NCBI GenBank assembly: GCA_030151925.1
Contig: JASLCY010000487.1
Coordinates: 1-6,325, forward strand
DNA: 6,325 nt
Source: Oligoflexus sp.
GTDB taxonomy: Bacteria; Bdellovibrionota_B; Oligoflexia; Oligoflexales; Oligoflexaceae
Reading direction: 5' to 3'
Below, one piece after another: positions 4,353-6,325 of the stretch. A program made the translations under genes and the position numbers. Every line of letters starts with the position of its first letter. Within the stretch, counting starts at the first letter, position 1. Under the pieces are notes generated by a model, which searched no databases, was not told the DNA's origin, and saw nothing but the letters and a program-made list of their open reading frames with translations.

Positions 4353-6325
4353 GGGTCATGGATTCGCCGGCGACCGCCAGGGTCCGCTGGGCGGCGGCCC
4401 TTTCCTTGAGCTGGCGGCTGAGGTGCTTGAGCAGGGCCCTCACGTCCTCATTGTCCCGCAGACGGTAGTTGGCCTTGGAGGGCTGCGCGCCGACCACGAT
4501 CGTATAGCCATCCTCGGGCACGGCGTTGAACATGTCCTCATCGGTCGTATCATCGCCGATCGCGATAAAACACGAACGCGCCTTCTGCTCGATGAGCTCA
4601 CGGATGACGACGCCCTTGTTCAGGTGGGGGAAACGCGTCTCCAGCACTTTTTTCCCGTCCATCACCTGCAGGTGCGGATACTTCGCGTTGACGACCGCCC
4701 TCGCCTCCTCCCGCACCAAACGGCCGCCCAGGTGATCGAGCTCACGGTAGTGGAGGCAGATGCTGAAGGCCTTCTGCTCGATGCGCGCTCCCGGATAACG
4801 CTGGACGATCGGCTGCCAGTCTTTCGCGACCGCTGCCAAGGCCTTGGTTTCAGCCTCTTCGATGCGGGAGCCGTGATCCTCGCTGATCGCCCCGTGCTCG
4901 GCATGCAGGTGTATAGGCAGGCCCGCGAACCAGCTCTTCAATTCCTTCATCGAGCGGCCGCTCACGATATGGAGCTCGCAGCGTTTGGCGAGGCCCGAGA
5001 GGATCGCCCGCAAATCCTGATCCGGTATGGCGGTCGCGGGGACACGCACGATCGGGAACAGCGTCCCGTCGTAGTCGAGCATGATCACCAGAGGCCTTTG
5101 CTGGCGCGCGAGCTCATCCGCGAGCACGCTCGGGACGGCGAAATTATGCTTGCGCAGCTGAGTGGGGATAGCCTTCAACCGGTCGATGAAGAGATCCGCC
5201 CACTCCGTGGTCTTGAAGCCGAGGACGCGGCTCCTGAGGTTCGCCATGCGCGCGCGCCGCTCTTCTTTCGGCATCTTCGCGGCGGTCTTGATGCGGCTCG
5301 CGGTCTGCACGATATCGTAGGGATTGACCATCAGGGCTTCGTGGAGCTCGGCCGCGGCGCCCGCGAATTCGCTGAGCACCAGGACGCCGTCGCCGTCGTC
5401 GCGCGCGGCGACGAACTCCTTCGCCACCAGGTTCATGCCGTCGCGCACGGGCGTCACCAGCATCACATCCACGTCTTTATAAATCTGATAGATCTCGAGC
5501 GGATGGAAGGAGCGCGTCACGTAGAAGACGGGTTGATGCGCGGGCGTCCCGTACTTGCCGTTGATGCGCCCCACGTATTCATCGAGCTGCCGGCGGAAAT
5601 GATGATAAGCCGGGACGTCTCCCCTCGACGGCGGCGCGATCTGGATCAGCATGATCTTCTCGCGCAGGCCGGGCGTGTGATCGAGCAGGTATTCGAAAGC
5701 CAGCAGCTTACGCGCCAGGCCCTTGGTGTAATCCAGCCGGTCGACCGAGAGGATGATCTTGAGTTCGGGGTGCTCCGCCCGCACTTTATGCAGGGCTTCG
5801 GCGAGCGTGGTATCGCCGTTATAGGTCTTGCTGAGCTCCAGGGCGTCGACGCCGAGCGGGAAATGATCGACGTGGACCGTGCGATCGACCAGCTGCAGCA
5901 GGCCGTCGCCGTCGTCCTGCTGCTCGATGTTCAGGAGCGTCTTCGCGCAGCTGAGGAAGTGCTCCTGGTATTCCGCGGTATGGAAGCCTATGAGATCCGC
6001 ACCCAGCAAGCCCTTCAAGATTTCCTTCCGCCACGGGAGTATGCGGAAAACTTCAAAGGCCGGGAAGGGTATGTGCAGGAAGAAGCCGATCTTGATATCG
6101 AGGTCCTTCCGCCTCAGCATCTCGGGCACGAGTTGGAAATGGTAGTCGTGGATCCAGACGATGTCGCCCGGCCTCGCCTCGGCCGCCACGCGATCGGCGA
6201 CGATGCGGTTGATGCGCACGTAATCGTCCCAGCCGGCGAATTCGAGCGGCAGATCGCCTATCTGATAATGATAGAGCGGCCAGAGCAGGCCGTTGCAGAG
6301 ATCGGTGAGGAAACGGTGATGGAGC
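4342..6325 (-). CDS. otsAB: Fused trehalose-6-phosphate synthase/phosphatase (N-terminus missing)
   Basis: One polypeptide makes trehalose-6-phosphate from UDP-glucose and glucose-6-phosphate (GT20 synthase), then dephosphorylates it (HAD phosphatase); both are cytosolic. The open frame runs off the right edge, leaving 660 visible residues (counted from 6324). The synthase part shows [11 protein letters not shown] (10-20), [12 protein letters not shown] (57-68), FFLHIPFP (81-88), [10 protein letters not shown] (194-203, sugar-phosphate Arg and Lys) and [12 protein letters not shown] (295-306). The phosphatase part starts at about 410: LDYDGT (416-421, catalytic Asp pair), SGRS (455-458), HAEHGA (474-479), and [10 protein letters not shown] (590-599). 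All key residues of both domains look intact. By comparison with E. coli OtsA, about 75 N-terminal residues with the first glucose-6-phosphate/UDP loop lie outside. A GTG at 6219 is internal, not the start. Trehalose typically protects against osmotic or desiccation stress. Confidence 0.95.
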   Translation of the reverse strand, partial: LHHRFLTDLCNGLLWPLYHYQIGDLPLEFAGWDDYVRINRIVADRVAAEARPGDIVWIHDYHFQLVPEMLRRKDLDIKIGFFLHIPFPAFEVFRILPWRKEILKGLLGADLIGFHTAEYQEHFLSCAKTLLNIEQQDDGDGLLQLVDRTVHVDHFPLGVDALELSKTYNGDTTLAEALHKVRAEHPELKIILSVDRLDYTKGLARKLLAFEYLLDHTPGLREKIMLIQIAPPSRGDVPAYHHFRRQLDEYVGRINGKYGTPAHQPVFYVTRSFHPLEIYQIYKDVDVMLVTPVRDGMNLVAKEFVAARDDGDGVLVLSEFAGAAAELHEALMVNPYDIVQTASRIKTAAKMPKEERRARMANLRSRVLGFKTTEWADLFIDRLKAIPTQLRKHNFAVPSVLADELARQQRPLVIMLDYDGTLFPIVRVPATAIPDQDLRAILSGLAKRCELHIVSGRSMKELKSWFAGLPIHLHAEHGAISEDHGSRIEEAETKALAAVAKDWQPIVQRYPGARIEQKAFSICLHYRELDHLGGRLVREEARAVVNAKYPHLQVMDGKKVLETRFPHLNKGVVIRELIEQKARSCFIAIGDDTTDEDMFNAVPEDGYTIVVGAQPSKANYRLRDNEDVRALLKHLSRQLKERAAAQRTLAVAGESMTRLP

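Noticed and set aside
4526..6145. Short + strand frames across the trehalose gene region
   Set aside because: They are Ser/Arg-rich shadows of the reverse-strand gene without ribosome binding sites or motifs.
6217..6219. GTG at 6219 as the start of the trehalose gene
   Set aside because: The frame stays open to the window edge and the upstream codons encode the conserved [10 protein letters not shown] segment of GT20 synthases, so the gene continues outside.

Overview
The window looks like a chromosomal housekeeping segment from a GC-rich bacterium. It is probably Gram-negative: one protein has an export signal with no lipobox or anchor, the RNase P RNA is type A, and there is a fused trehalose synthase/phosphatase. 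No phylum can be assigned from the sequence alone. There is no sign of a phage, transposon, CRISPR array or tRNA, and base composition is even apart from a more AT-rich stretch at about 1033-1440.

Layout. Positions 1-280 hold the 3' part of the RNase P RNA gene (rnpB, running in from the left edge). It is followed after 47 bases by trmB (tRNA m7G46 methyltransferase, 328-1032). A 111-base AT-richer gap leads to a small unrecognised gene (1144-1422). That gene overlaps ybeY (rRNA-processing endonuclease, 1419-1997) by four bases, and ybeY overlaps a CNNM/CorC-type membrane protein gene (1997-3331) by one base. A probable terminator closes this run. Two short genes follow, each preceded by an inverted repeat close to its start codon: an exported helix-hairpin-helix protein with an Ala/Pro linker (3449-3838), and a 132-residue unrecognised protein made of two diverged copies of one module (3907-4305). 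On the opposite strand, convergent with these, is the 3' part of a fused trehalose-6-phosphate synthase/phosphatase gene (4342 to the right edge, N-terminus missing).

How it fits together. The left half groups stable-RNA maturation: tRNA 5' processing, tRNA modification and 16S rRNA processing. The linked membrane protein is a common neighbour of ybeY. The right half makes trehalose from UDP-glucose and glucose-6-phosphate in one polypeptide, a typical osmotic or desiccation stress function, with no visible functional link to the left half. I see no convincing undescribed multi-gene system. The best leads are the start-codon-enclosing inverted repeat and internal duplication of the gene at 3907, the small gene coupled to ybeY, and the branched domain in rnpB.
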